From Chryseobacterium soldanellicola (GTDB taxonomy: Bacteria > Bacteroidota > Bacteroidia > Flavobacteriales > Weeksellaceae), in assembly GCF_900100115.1 (NCBI RefSeq), contig NZ_FNKL01000003.1, positions 953,608 through 1,017,607 on the forward strand: a DNA stretch of 64,000 nt, given 5' to 3'. The translations under genes were made by a program, and so were the position numbers. The first letter of the stretch is position 1; each line of letters starts with the position of its first letter. Below are positions 44,912 to 53,324 of the stretch, in pieces. Under the pieces are notes generated by a model. That model did no database searches. It was given only the letters and a program-made list of their open reading frames with translations, and was not told where the DNA came from.

Positions 44912-44939
44912 AAGGCTACCTCAACATTGAGATAGCCTT
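44912..44939 (-). terminator. Terminator of guaB
   Basis: Stem AAGGCTACCTCA / TGAGATAGCCTT with an ACAT loop and one mismatch; followed on the minus strand by a T-rich tract. Confidence 0.85.
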
Positions 44940-44962
44940 ATTCATTATATTTAATTTATTAT

Positions 44963-46423
44963 TTACAAAGAATAATTCGGAGCTTCCTGAGTGATAATAA
45001 CATCGTGAGGGTGAGATTCTTTTAATCCGCTTCCTGTGATCATTACCATTTTGGTGTCTTTTTGTAAAGCTTCGATATCTTTAGCTCCACAATATCCCAT
45101 TCCAGCTCTTAAACCTCCTGTCAATTGGAAAATTACATCTTCCAGTTTTCCTTTGTGAGGAACTCTGCCTTCAATTCCTTCCGGAACGAATTTTTTAGCT
45201 TCACTTTGGAAATATCTTTCTTTTCCGCCTCTTTTCATGGCAGAAAGACTTCCCATTCCCTGGTAAGACTTAAATTTTCTACCCTGGAAAATGATTTCTT
45301 CACCCGGAGCTTCATCCGTTCCTGCTAAAAGTGAACCCAGCATTACTGCTCCCGCTCCACTTGCAATAGCTTTAACGATATCTCCTGAAAGCTTGATTCC
45401 ACCGTCTGCGATTACTGCTACATTTTTGGATTTAGCGTATTCATAAACGTTGTAAATCGCAGATAATTGAGGAACTCCAACTCCCGCAACAACTCTCGTT
45501 GTACAGATAGAACCAGGACCAACACCTACTTTAAGAACGTTTGCACCCGCTTTAATTAAGTCTTTTGCAGCTTCAGCCGTTACGATATTTCCTCCAACGA
45601 TATCCAAATCAGGATAGGCTTTTCTGATCTCGGCAATTTTATCTAAAACTCCTTTAGAATGACCGTGAGCAGAATCAATTCCTACAATATCAACACCTGC
45701 TTTTACCAAAGCGGCAATTCTATCCATTGTATCTTCGCCAACGCCAACTCCGGCACCTACCATAAGGCGGCCGTTCTGGTCTTTGTTTGCGTTTGGATAT
45801 TCCAATTGATTGTCGATATCTTTAATCGTAATTAATCCTACTAATTTATTGTCTTTATCAACGATAGGAAGTTTTTCAACTCTGTTTTTAAGAAGGATTT
45901 CCTTGGCTGTTTCAAGGTTTGTGGTTTTATCAGAAGTGATCAGATTATCTTTTGTCATGATATCTTCAACCTTCATATCGAGATTTTCCTGATATTTTAC
46001 ATCTCTGTTTGTGATAATTCCGATTAACACATTATCAGGATTTACAACGGGAAGACCAGATATTTTATATTTGGCCATTGTTTCTTTAGCCTGAGCAAGG
46101 GTATGATCTTTTGTAAGGGTTACGGGATCAGAGATCATTCCGTTTTCCGAACGTTTTACACGGTTAACCTGTGCAGCTTGTTCCGCGATCGTCATATTTT
46201 TATGAATAAAGCCTAAACCTCCGACTCTTGCCAGAGCAATCGCCAAATCTCCTTCAGTAACTGTGTCCATTGCAGCAGATACTATCGGAACATTCAAAGT
46301 GATTTTGTCGGTAAGTCTTGATTTTAATGAAACCTGGTTAGGTAAAACTTCTGAATAAGAAGGGACTAGAAGAACGTCATCGAAAGTGATGGCTGTCTCT
46401 ACAATTTTGTTATGAATAGACAT
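44963..46423 (-). CDS. guaB: Inosine-5'-monophosphate dehydrogenase
   Basis: 486 residues. [17 protein letters not shown] near the start, then a pair of CBS domains (about 95-215; [22 protein letters not shown]), then the TIM-barrel with [31 protein letters not shown] holding the catalytic Cys, [18 protein letters not shown] and the mobile flap. It oxidises IMP to XMP with NAD+, the committed step of GMP synthesis. Length and features are normal. Monocistronic with a terminator. Confidence 0.97.
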   Translation of the reverse strand: MSIHNKIVETAITFDDVLLVPSYSEVLPNQVSLKSRLTDKITLNVPIVSAAMDTVTEGDLAIALARVGGLGFIHKNMTIAEQAAQVNRVKRSENGMISDPVTLTKDHTLAQAKETMAKYKISGLPVVNPDNVLIGIITNRDVKYQENLDMKVEDIMTKDNLITSDKTTNLETAKEILLKNRVEKLPIVDKDNKLVGLITIKDIDNQLEYPNANKDQNGRLMVGAGVGVGEDTMDRIAALVKAGVDIVGIDSAHGHSKGVLDKIAEIRKAYPDLDIVGGNIVTAEAAKDLIKAGANVLKVGVGPGSICTTRVVAGVGVPQLSAIYNVYEYAKSKNVAVIADGGIKLSGDIVKAIASGAGAVMLGSLLAGTDEAPGEEIIFQGRKFKSYQGMGSLSAMKRGGKERYFQSEAKKFVPEGIEGRVPHKGKLEDVIFQLTGGLRAGMGYCGAKDIEALQKDTKMVMITGSGLKESHPHDVIITQEAPNYSL

Positions 46424-46514
46424 CTTTACTTTCTTTGCAAAATTAGGCTATTTAAACGAGATATGAAAATCCTTTTCAATAGTTTAAATAAAAATTAATA
46501 ATCAATAACTTAAA

Positions 46515-46544
46515 TCGAAAAAACCGCTTCCAATCGGAAACGGT
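46515..46544 (-). terminator. Terminator of the sigma-factor operon
   Basis: Stem ACCG-n-TTCC / GGAA-n-CGGT (46523-46544) with AATC loop; followed on the minus strand by TTTTTTCG. Confidence 0.8.
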
Positions 46545-46588
46545 CATTGTACAAAATAAATATTAGTTATATGAACTGAATATTCTCT

Positions 46589-47089
46589 TTATTTATCTGT
46601 TGCAGAATTGATCATTTTTGAAATATCGTCGGGAGTAAAACTTCCTCGTACATCTACAAAAACCAAGTCTTTATCAGAGTTTACGGTGATAAGCATATTC
46701 TTAATGGCATCACCTTTTTGTTTTACTCGAATATTGACGTTGTCACCGTCATGCTTTATCGTTGCCCAATCTTCGTAATTATTATCATTCAGATAATTGG
46801 CAAAATCTTTTAGCATTGCTCTGTCGCCGTTTTCTATGGTCAGCACTTTTATTTTTGAAACTTTTTTAACCAGATTGATCAATTCTTTATCTTCACCATC
46901 TTCTCTCAAAGCTCTTTTAATGAAAGGTTTCGCTAAAAACATCGGTACATTCACACTTTCGAATCTTGCTCCTTTAAAATCATGTCCTGAATCTGAAAAG
47001 TAAGCCATATTGGGTCTTTCTGAAACAATACAGGACTGTAATAAAAACGCGGCACAGATAATCAGAAAAAAGGTTTTTAAAATTTTCAT
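46589..47089 (-). CDS. DUF4252 lipoprotein
   Basis: 166 residues with a lipobox (FLIICAAFLLQSC, Cys20). The DUF4252 pattern is present: a helix and strands with SKIKVLTIENGDRAMLKDF, YEDWATIKHDGDNVNIRVKQ, IKNMLITVNSDKDLVFVDV and the ending GSFTPDDISKMINSATD. Last gene of a sigma/anti-sigma operon. A related domain opens the upstream protein (47102-48370), so the two are partial paralogues. Probably outer-membrane or periplasmic; function unknown. Confidence 0.85.
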   Translation of the reverse strand: MKILKTFFLIICAAFLLQSCIVSERPNMAYFSDSGHDFKGARFESVNVPMFLAKPFIKRALREDGEDKELINLVKKVSKIKVLTIENGDRAMLKDFANYLNDNNYEDWATIKHDGDNVNIRVKQKGDAIKNMLITVNSDKDLVFVDVRGSFTPDDISKMINSATDK

Positions 47090-47101
47090 GATAATTAGTT
47101 T

Positions 47102-48370
47102 TTAGTTAATCGGTTTTAAGCTTCCGCCGGACATTTTACTGATATCAGAATCAATTTCAGGATTTCCTTTATATTTTACCAAGCCTCCGGAAGATGCTTT
47201 TACCTTTAATTTATCAACAACATTGATGGAAAGACTTGCTCCTGAAGAAGATTCTGCCTCAACATTATTTACTCTGAAATTTTCTGCCTTGCAAAGTGCA
47301 CCGCTGCTGATCTCAAAATTAGCCTGCCCGGATTGCCCTTCAAAGCTTGTATCTGAGCCGCTTGATCCTTTAAATCCAAAAGTTTTAGAAGTAATAGTAG
47401 CTTTAATATCTGATCCTGAAGTGGCTTCAACTCTTGCATTATTCGATATCGCAAATTTACCTTTCACCACAGAACCCGAAGATGCATCGATTGTTAAATT
47501 ATCTTCCCGAACCGAATTAATTGTCGTAAAAGTAGCGCCCGATGAAGCTTTTATATTATCCATTCTCGGGGAAGAAACATTTACGCTGATATTTTTGAAC
47601 TTTAAATTTTTCTGCCCTTTGTTATCAACATATACTTTCAGCACTCCGTTTTCAACTTTAGTAATGATGTATTGAAGCTTGTCGGCATCAGCAATCACCT
47701 TTACGTTCGTCGGACTTTCCTGTTTAAAAACCAGATTAACGCCCGTACTTACATTAATTCCCGAAAAATCGCCTACATTTCTGGATTCACCATTTAGGTA
47801 AGAAGCCGGATTTTCTGATATCAAATTACTTCTCGTATTGGTAATCGGATTAACTTTCGTGTCACTTGAGTTGATAATTTTATTAATATCATCCATAGAA
47901 AGCTTCCCATCCAGCATGACAAGAATATTTTCACCTTCACCGCTGTCAATGCTCAACAGGATGTCATCCAAAATACCTTCTTTCGCTTCGGATGAAAGAA
48001 ATTTTATTTTTGCACCGTCGCTGTTCATTGTCATTATTTCACTATAATTCAACGCTTTAAGATATGATGAGATATCTTTGTTGATCTGAAGCAATTTTTG
48101 TCCTTTCCCGCTATTTTCATTTTCCGGTCTTTCTGCGATCAATACTTTTAAGCCATTAATTTTTGCCAATAAAGGTTTAATCTGGTCTAATTGTGAGTCT
48201 TCAATGTTCAAACTGCCGAGCATTCCGAACATGGGTTTTGCAATTTTAATGGAAGTCACTCCTTCCACTTCCTGATACTTCTCAAAAAGCTGGTCTAGTT
48301 TATCCTTTTGCCCGTACACATTGAAAAAATGTGAAAAAGCAAATGCGAATAGTATGAATATTTTTTTCAT
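47102..48370 (-). CDS. DUF4252 + GIN/DUF2807 (adhesin-head-like) protein
   Basis: 422 residues with a signal peptide (MKKIFILFAFAFSHFFNVYG). Residues about 25-170 are a DUF4252-like domain (VEGVTSIKIAKPMFGM, ILDDILLSIDSGEGENILVM, GKLSMDDINKIINSSD). Residues about 190-420 are a GIN/DUF2807 beta-helix: FSGINVSTGVNLVFKQ, then repeated A-S-S-G-x units (KASSGATF, DASSGSVV, EATSGSDI, GSSGSDTSFE, ESSSGASL, KASSGGLV). Both domains are frequent in Bacteroidota surface proteins under ECF sigma control. The fusion and the neighbouring lone DUF4252 gene suggest they act together. Confidence 0.85.
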   Translation of the reverse strand: MKKIFILFAFAFSHFFNVYGQKDKLDQLFEKYQEVEGVTSIKIAKPMFGMLGSLNIEDSQLDQIKPLLAKINGLKVLIAERPENENSGKGQKLLQINKDISSYLKALNYSEIMTMNSDGAKIKFLSSEAKEGILDDILLSIDSGEGENILVMLDGKLSMDDINKIINSSDTKVNPITNTRSNLISENPASYLNGESRNVGDFSGINVSTGVNLVFKQESPTNVKVIADADKLQYIITKVENGVLKVYVDNKGQKNLKFKNISVNVSSPRMDNIKASSGATFTTINSVREDNLTIDASSGSVVKGKFAISNNARVEATSGSDIKATITSKTFGFKGSSGSDTSFEGQSGQANFEISSGALCKAENFRVNNVEAESSSGASLSINVVDKLKVKASSGGLVKYKGNPEIDSDISKMSGGSLKPIN

Positions 48371-48429
48371 GAGTCAATTTTTTTCTTTTTTTTGATTATT
48401 AGCCTGATCAGTTGCTAACCGTTTATATA

Positions 48430-49101
48430 TTAATAATCTACATTATCCATTACCTTCGGCTGCGACAGTTTTTCGCTGACATTGGCAAATACCTGGAAAG
48501 AGTATTTTGTGATATTAATGGCTTCTTCCACATTCTCAATTCTTTTGCCATTTACGATTACATATGAGTCTTTGTAACCTGTAGAATCACTTTTTGCCTT
48601 ATATTTTGGAGAATTATTTACAAATCTTGGTTTTGATTCTTTTTTTAGCCTTCCTCGTTTTGGTAAAATTTCATCTAAAACATCTTTTTCAGCCATTTGG
48701 CTTTCCTGAAAAATAGAATCTTTTTTTATTTCCGAAATTGTGTCATTCACATGATTGACAGCAACCTGCTCCTGATGATCATTATTTTCTTCAATAAAAT
48801 CTTTTTTCTGGCTTTTAATTTGATTTTCAACCAATTGCGACTGATCTTCAACATCTGATTTTTGATTGTAATTAAAAATCAAACCAATTCCGAAAAGCAA
48901 AACCACACTAGCAGCCATCCAAAACCATTTAGGAAAAGAAGGTTTCGTTTTTGTTTCCAGCGGAATGATCGGAGCTTCGTTATTCTCAGATTCCTTGTTT
49001 TCTGCTTTTTTCAGGAAATCTTCAAAATCCCAATCCATTTTGTCTTCCTTTAAATTCTGGAAGATCTCGTCGTATTTATCTTGAAATTTGTCTTTGTTCA
49101 T
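48430..49101 (-). CDS. Putative anti-sigma factor (single-pass membrane protein)
   Basis: 223 residues. Cytoplasmic N-terminus (about 1-52) with an acidic helix (WDFEDFLKKAENKESEN), one transmembrane helix (FPKWFWMAASVVLLFGIGLI, about 52-72), then a charged periplasmic part with no recognised domain (ENQIKSQKKDFIEENNDHQ). Its start lies 26 bp inside the sigma-factor gene, and the topology is that of anti-sigma factors; no zinc-binding HxxxCxxC motif is seen, so this is by context. Confidence 0.7.
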   Translation of the reverse strand: MNKDKFQDKYDEIFQNLKEDKMDWDFEDFLKKAENKESENNEAPIIPLETKTKPSFPKWFWMAASVVLLFGIGLIFNYNQKSDVEDQSQLVENQIKSQKKDFIEENNDHQEQVAVNHVNDTISEIKKDSIFQESQMAEKDVLDEILPKRGRLKKESKPRFVNNSPKYKAKSDSTGYKDSYVIVNGKRIENVEEAINITKYSFQVFANVSEKLSQPKVMDNVDY

Positions 49102-49585
49102 AATCCATCAGTTGTGAAATTTGTTCTTTTACTTTTTGTCTTGCCCGCATAAGATTTACTCTTACCGCATTTTCTTCCATTTCCAGCATTTCAGAAATTT
49201 CAGACACTTCATACTCTTCAACATCTTTTAAATGGATGACCATTTTTTGTTTTTCCGGAAGCTGATTAATAAAACCAATAATGTGTTCTTTTAAATTATT
49301 CACTTCCATACTGTAAAGCTCCGACCGGTGAAGTTGCATATCCGCGAATCCTAACTTGACGTCGTGATGCTTCAGCCTGTTCAGACATTCATTCCGGACG
49401 GCTTTGAGCGCATAGGATTTTAAATTTCCGAACTGCTCCAGCTCCTCCTTTTTCTGCCAAAACCTGATCATCAGATCCTGAACTACATCTTCTGCCTCAT
49501 CACTGCTCATAACAAATCTTTTCGCAAAGCGATACATCTCGTTTTTGAGAATAAATACCGTATTCTTGAAAGTTTCTTGGGTCAT
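49076..49585 (-). CDS. ECF-type RNA polymerase sigma factor
   Basis: 169 residues. Region 2 has DEAEDVVQDLMIRFWQKKEEL (about 28-48) and NLKSYALKAVRNECLNRLK; region 4 has INQLPEKQKMVIHLKDVEEY and VSEISEMLEMEENAVRVNLMRARQ (helix-turn-helix). It directs polymerase to a small regulon, probably including this operon, whose later products are an anti-sigma factor candidate and DUF4252/DUF2807 surface proteins. The gene overlaps the anti-sigma gene by 26 bp. Confidence 0.92.
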   Translation of the reverse strand: MTQETFKNTVFILKNEMYRFAKRFVMSSDEAEDVVQDLMIRFWQKKEELEQFGNLKSYALKAVRNECLNRLKHHDVKLGFADMQLHRSELYSMEVNNLKEHIIGFINQLPEKQKMVIHLKDVEEYEVSEISEMLEMEENAVRVNLMRARQKVKEQISQLMDYEQRQISR

Positions 49586-49640
49586 GAGCTTTGTTTCTAT
49601 TAGTAAGACAATTAAAAAATTAATTCTATTACATCATAAA

Positions 49641-49672
49641 TGAAAAAAACTTCAAAAAAATTTGAAGTTTTG
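49641..49672 (-). terminator. Terminator of the GlmU-like gene
   Basis: Stem AAAACTTCAAA / TTTGAAGTTTT with an A-rich loop; followed on the minus strand by T8. Confidence 0.85.
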
Positions 49673-49683
49673 ATTATTAGCAT

Positions 49684-50844
49684 CTAATAAGTATCAAAAA
49701 TATGCTTTAAAATAGCCTTATCATCGTCTGTTAAAGGTACTTTTCGTCTTGCCATTGCTTTTTCTGCAACTTCGTAAGCTTTATCTAATTTAAACCTTTC
49801 ATCATCTTTAAATCCGCCCCACGAAAAATTTTCTATCAGATTCGGAGGAAAGCCTTCTTTAAAAATATTGGAAGCGACTCCTACAATAGTTCCTGTATTT
49901 AACTGAGTATTGATCGCGGTTTTAGAATGATCACCCATAATTAAACCTGCAAATTGCAATCCTGTATCTTCAAAAGTTTTGGTTCTGTAATTCCAAAGTT
50001 TTACGTGTCCGTAATTATTTTTAAGATTTGACGAATTGGTATCTGCCCCGAAATTACACCATTCTCCCACAACGGAATTTCCTAAAAACCCGTCATGCCC
50101 CTTACTTGAATATCCAAAAATAATGATGTTACTGACTTCTCCACCCACTTTACAATGAGGCCCGATTGTAGTTGCCCCGTAAATTTTTGCCCCAAGATTA
50201 AACTTAGATTCTTCGCCCAAAGAAATGGGACCACGAAGATTGCAGCCTTCCATCACTTCAGCATTTTTGCCGATGTAGATTTTTCCGGTTTTTGTATTTA
50301 ATGTTGAAAACTCAATTTGTGCGCCTTCTTCTATGAAAAGATCTTTTTTATCTCCCAAAAACCCATTAGTAGAAGATAATTCTTGTGATTTTCTTCCTTT
50401 TGTTACTAATTCAAAGTCAAAATTAATGGCTTTATCATTATACGTAAAAAGATCGGTCGGCTTTTTAAAGAAAATAAGTTCTTCCTTAATATCAGTCATT
50501 TTTTCGATCTGATGTAAAGAAAAATCTTTCATATTGATTTTTGCAGCAACTAATTCATCTTCATATACCAAAGCTTCCCCTTGCTTCAAATCTTTTATTT
50601 GCTGAATGACATTTTCGGTCGGTAAAAAATTCGTAACTAAAAAAAGGCTTTCCTTTTCTTCAGGATTTTTAAATTTTTGCTGTAAATAATTTTCCGTGAA
50701 GTAAGAAATTTCGGTGTTTTCTAAAATTTTCTGCCATCTTTCGGAGAACGTAAGGATTCCGCATCGCATCTCTGCAACCGGACGGGTAAAAGTAAGCGGA
50801 AGAAAATCTTCCCAATATTGCGCATCTGAAAATACTAATTGCAT
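49684..50844 (-). CDS. GlmU-family putative sugar nucleotidyltransferase/acyltransferase
   Basis: 386 residues. The N-terminal half (LVFSDAQYWEDFLPLTFTRP, AEMRCGILTFSERW) resembles a divergent nucleotidyltransferase, without the usual GlmU N-terminal GxGTRM loop. The C-terminal half (about 175-350) is a left-handed beta-helix of hexapeptide repeats (IYIGKNAEVMEGCNLRG, IYGATTIGPHCKVGGEVSN, FGADTNSSNLKNNYG, GLIMGDHSKTAINTQLNTG). This is the Bacteroidota alternative GlmU-type protein, thought to act on glucosamine-1-P to give UDP-GlcNAc; the reaction is not proven from sequence. Confidence 0.85.
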   Translation of the reverse strand: MQLVFSDAQYWEDFLPLTFTRPVAEMRCGILTFSERWQKILENTEISYFTENYLQQKFKNPEEKESLFLVTNFLPTENVIQQIKDLKQGEALVYEDELVAAKINMKDFSLHQIEKMTDIKEELIFFKKPTDLFTYNDKAINFDFELVTKGRKSQELSSTNGFLGDKKDLFIEEGAQIEFSTLNTKTGKIYIGKNAEVMEGCNLRGPISLGEESKFNLGAKIYGATTIGPHCKVGGEVSNIIIFGYSSKGHDGFLGNSVVGEWCNFGADTNSSNLKNNYGHVKLWNYRTKTFEDTGLQFAGLIMGDHSKTAINTQLNTGTIVGVASNIFKEGFPPNLIENFSWGGFKDDERFKLDKAYEVAEKAMARRKVPLTDDDKAILKHIFDTY

Positions 50845-50856
50845 TTTAATAAGAAG

Positions 50857-50898
50857 TTAGATGTTAGAGACTAGAAATTAGAGGATGGAAGATATAAG
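50857..50898. repeat. Degenerate heptad tract (TTAGAnn)
   Basis: Six consecutive 7-bp units: TTAGATG TTAGAGA CTAGAAA TTAGAGG ATGGAAG ATATAAG. Lies in the leader of the GlmU-like gene. Confidence 0.65.
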
Positions 50899-50950
50899 TT
50901 TCAGTGATTAAATCAATCATACTTCTCTACCATCAAATTTCTGCTTAACG

Positions 50951-50958
50951 CAAAAATA
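50951..50958 (-). promoter_or_regulatory. -7 element for the GlmU-like gene
   Basis: Minus-strand TATTTTTG followed by C, about 107 bp before the start; the leader then contains the heptad tract. Confidence 0.5.
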
Positions 50959-51011
50959 CAAATCCTACAACTAACTTTTCATATCTTATTTCTAAATTCT
51001 ATATTAAATCA

Positions 51012-51044
51012 AATAAAAAAGTCTTCCAAAATTTGGAAGACTTT
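51012..51044 (-). terminator. Terminator of rpmE2
   Basis: Palindrome AAAGTCTTCCAAA / TTTGGAAGACTTT (51018-51030, 51032-51044), followed on the minus strand by a T6 run. Confidence 0.9.
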
Positions 51045-51065
51045 AAATATTTTTAATTCAAAAAA

Positions 51066-51317
51066 TTACTTAGCGAATTTTTTGTATTTATTCATGAACT
51101 TATCAACTCTACCTGCAGTGTCAACTAATTTCACTTTACCAGTGTAAAAAGGGTGAGAAGTTGAAGAGATTTCCATTTTGATCAATGGGTACTCTTGTCC
51201 TTCGTACTCGATAGTATCTTTTGTTTCTGCAGTAGATTTGCAAAGAAACACCTCGTCGTTACTCATATCTTTGAAAACAACAAGTCTATAATTTTCTGGG
51301 TGGATTCCGTTTTTCAT
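51066..51317 (-). CDS. rpmE2: 50S ribosomal protein L31, type B
   Basis: 83 residues. [46 protein letters not shown] and [13 protein letters not shown] match L31 type B. The type A zinc ligands (CxxC pairs) are absent; only one Cys remains, as in the zinc-independent form. Strong promoter at 51390-51419. Confidence 0.95.
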   Translation of the reverse strand: MKNGIHPENYRLVVFKDMSNDEVFLCKSTAETKDTIEYEGQEYPLIKMEISSTSHPFYTGKVKLVDTAGRVDKFMNKYKKFAK

Positions 51318-51389
51318 AATACAATTTTAAAAAATTAAAGTTTTGCTTTCGAAATAGTAATGGTATTTCTTCTGCTAAATTTTAGGTTG

Positions 51390-51419
51390 CAAAAATACAA
51401 TTTTTTTTTAAATTTCCAA
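51390..51419 (-). promoter_or_regulatory. Promoter of rpmE2
   Basis: Minus strand: TTG (complement of 51417-51419), 19-bp spacer, TATTTTTG (complement of 51390-51397) then C. The best full match to the Bacteroidota consensus in the window. Confidence 0.8.
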
Positions 51420-51468
51420 ATATGCATTCAATATTTTTTTCTTAATAAGAAATTCAAAGTATTTTCGT

Positions 51469-51476
51469 TAAATTTG
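51469..51476 (+). promoter_or_regulatory. -7 element for the beta-helix lipoprotein gene
   Basis: TAAATTTG, 24 bp before ATG 51501. Confidence 0.5.
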
Positions 51477-51500
51477 AAATCTATTTAAACTTTAATTTCG

Positions 51501-52919
51501 ATGAAATTCAAATTATTACTGGCTTTTTCATTTTGGATACTTTTGGTAGCTGTATCATGTAATAAGGACGACATTACGTTTGATGCGCCCTCACAAGAGC
51601 TAAGCTTTTCAAAAGACACGGTTTTTTGTGACACGGTTTATCATCAGGTACGTTCTGAAACCTATGTTGTAAAAGTATACAATAATGAAGATAAGGATAT
51701 TATGATCCCAAGAGTTAATCTCGAAAAAGGGGCTGCATCTTTATATAAGATCAATGTTGACGGAAAAGCCGGATACGATTTCAAGGATGTTCCTTTGAGA
51801 AAAAAAGACAGCTTATATATTTTCGTTGAAATTGCACCGGAAGCTACCGGCCCGGAAGCGATTGCAGAAGACCGCATTGTTTTCACCAGCCCGGCAGGAC
51901 AGCAGCATGTAACATTGTTTTCGGTGGTTCAGGATGCTGAATTTTTCATTCAAAGCCCTTCAAACCCGAATGTTATATCCAATCATACAACATGGACGAA
52001 TACTAAGGCGAAAATTATTTACGGGAATTTAACGATTGATCCTAATATTACTTTAGATATTGAGGCAGGAACAAAAGTATATTTCCATAAAAACAGCGGA
52101 ATGAAGGTTTCGTCGGGCGCTACTTTAAATATTAACGGAGCTTTAGATAATGAAGTTGTCCTTCGTGGTGACAGAAATGACCCTTATTACGATACGATTC
52201 CCAAAAACTGGAACTCAATCAGAATGGAAGCCAATTCCAATCTTAATATGAATCATGCAAGACTTTTTGGTGGCACAAAAGGCTTAGATATGAGACAGGT
52301 TACGGCAAATATCAGCAATTCATTCATCCATACTTTCCAGGAATACGGAATTTATGCCGTGGCTTCCACTGTTACTGCAAAAAATTTAGTCATGAATAAC
52401 TGCGGAGAATCCTGCATCGGGATTTTCAAAGGTGGAAGTCATAATTATACGCATTCAACAATTGCCAATTACTCTCAGGTTTTAGGCTCTTTTAACAGAA
52501 ACGGAATTTTTGCCACCAACGAATGGAAAAACGATGCCGGACAAACCGAGCAGGGAGCGCTTCAACAGCTTAATATAAGGAATAGTATTGTGTATTCTGA
52601 CAGAGATAATTCTGTGAATTTTGAGCAAACGCCGGGGCAACAGTTTAATTTTTTAATCCAAAACTGTCTTTTAAAATATTCTGGCACATCAGAAGCCGGA
52701 TTCCCTTTCGATAATAACCCTACTTTTGTGGTTCAGAGCATTAAAAATCAAGATCCGTTGTTTGTCAATTATTTTACAGCACATTTAAATTTAAGAGTAA
52801 AACAAAATTCTCCCGCCATCAACAAAGGAAATACAGCGGTAGCAGCGACAGTACCTACAGATATTGTTAACGTATCACGAACTGCCACTCCAACTTTGGG
52901 AGCTTATCAGTATCAATAA
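51501..52919 (+). CDS. Lipoprotein with parallel beta-helix region
   Basis: 472 residues. Lipobox WILLVAVSCNKDD (Cys20). A beta-sandwich-like part comes first (FCDTVYHQVRSETYVVKVYN, DVPLRKKDSLYIFVEI), followed by a right-handed beta-helix region (about 160-400: IIYGNLTIDPNITLDIEAGT, GATLNINGALDNEVVLRGD, LNMNHARLFGGTKGLDMRQ, SCIGIFKGGSHNYTHSTIAN). The ending (PTLGAYQYQ) is typical of this Bacteroidota group. Probably anchored in the outer membrane; ligand unknown. The stop shares a base with the next start (TAATG). Confidence 0.75.
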   Translation: MKFKLLLAFSFWILLVAVSCNKDDITFDAPSQELSFSKDTVFCDTVYHQVRSETYVVKVYNNEDKDIMIPRVNLEKGAASLYKINVDGKAGYDFKDVPLRKKDSLYIFVEIAPEATGPEAIAEDRIVFTSPAGQQHVTLFSVVQDAEFFIQSPSNPNVISNHTTWTNTKAKIIYGNLTIDPNITLDIEAGTKVYFHKNSGMKVSSGATLNINGALDNEVVLRGDRNDPYYDTIPKNWNSIRMEANSNLNMNHARLFGGTKGLDMRQVTANISNSFIHTFQEYGIYAVASTVTAKNLVMNNCGESCIGIFKGGSHNYTHSTIANYSQVLGSFNRNGIFATNEWKNDAGQTEQGALQQLNIRNSIVYSDRDNSVNFEQTPGQQFNFLIQNCLLKYSGTSEAGFPFDNNPTFVVQSIKNQDPLFVNYFTAHLNLRVKQNSPAINKGNTAVAATVPTDIVNVSRTATPTLGAYQYQ

Positions 52920-53245
52920 TGGAAATTACCAATCTGCAGCAGCAAGTCGACGAATGGATCAAAACCATTGGTGTCCGTTATTTTAATGAACTGACAAATA
53001 TGGCAATGCTGACAGAAGAAGTCGGCGAAGTTGCCCGAATTATCGCCAGACGATACGGCGAACAGAGCGAAAAAGAAAGCGATAAAAACAAAGATTTAGG
53101 GGAAGAACTGGCAGATGTGCTGTTTGTAACTTTATGTTTAGCCAACCAAACCGGAGTCAATCTGCAGGAAGCTTTCGATAAAAAAATGAAGATAAAAACC
53201 GATCGCGATAAAGACCGTCATCAGAATAATGAGAAGTTAAAATAA
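52919..53245 (+). CDS. MazG-like nucleotide pyrophosphohydrolase
   Basis: 108 residues, single all-alpha NTP-PPase domain. MLTEEVGEVARIIARRYGEQ (about 30-49) and DLGEELADVLFVTLC (about 60-74) carry the EExxE...ExxD metal-binding pattern of the MazG/dUTPase-like superfamily. DKKMKIKTDRDKDRH resembles the usual tail. It hydrolyses (d)NTPs to monophosphates, likely as house-cleaning. Overlaps the upstream stop by one base and so is coupled to the lipoprotein gene; no functional link is evident. Confidence 0.85.
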   Translation: MEITNLQQQVDEWIKTIGVRYFNELTNMAMLTEEVGEVARIIARRYGEQSEKESDKNKDLGEELADVLFVTLCLANQTGVNLQEAFDKKMKIKTDRDKDRHQNNEKLK

Positions 53246-53315
53246 GATATTAGATGTCGGATTTCAGACACTGGATTATTAAAAGTCTGAATCTGATATC
53301 TTGAATCTAAAATCT
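53246..53315. repeat. Degenerate heptad tract (GATnnnn)
   Basis: Ten 7-bp units in register: GATATTA GATGTCG GATTTCA GACACTG GATTATT, then AAAAGTC TGAATCT GATATCT TGAATCT AAAATCT. Fills nearly the whole spacer before aroA. Confidence 0.6.
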
Positions 53316-53324
53316 GAAGAAATA

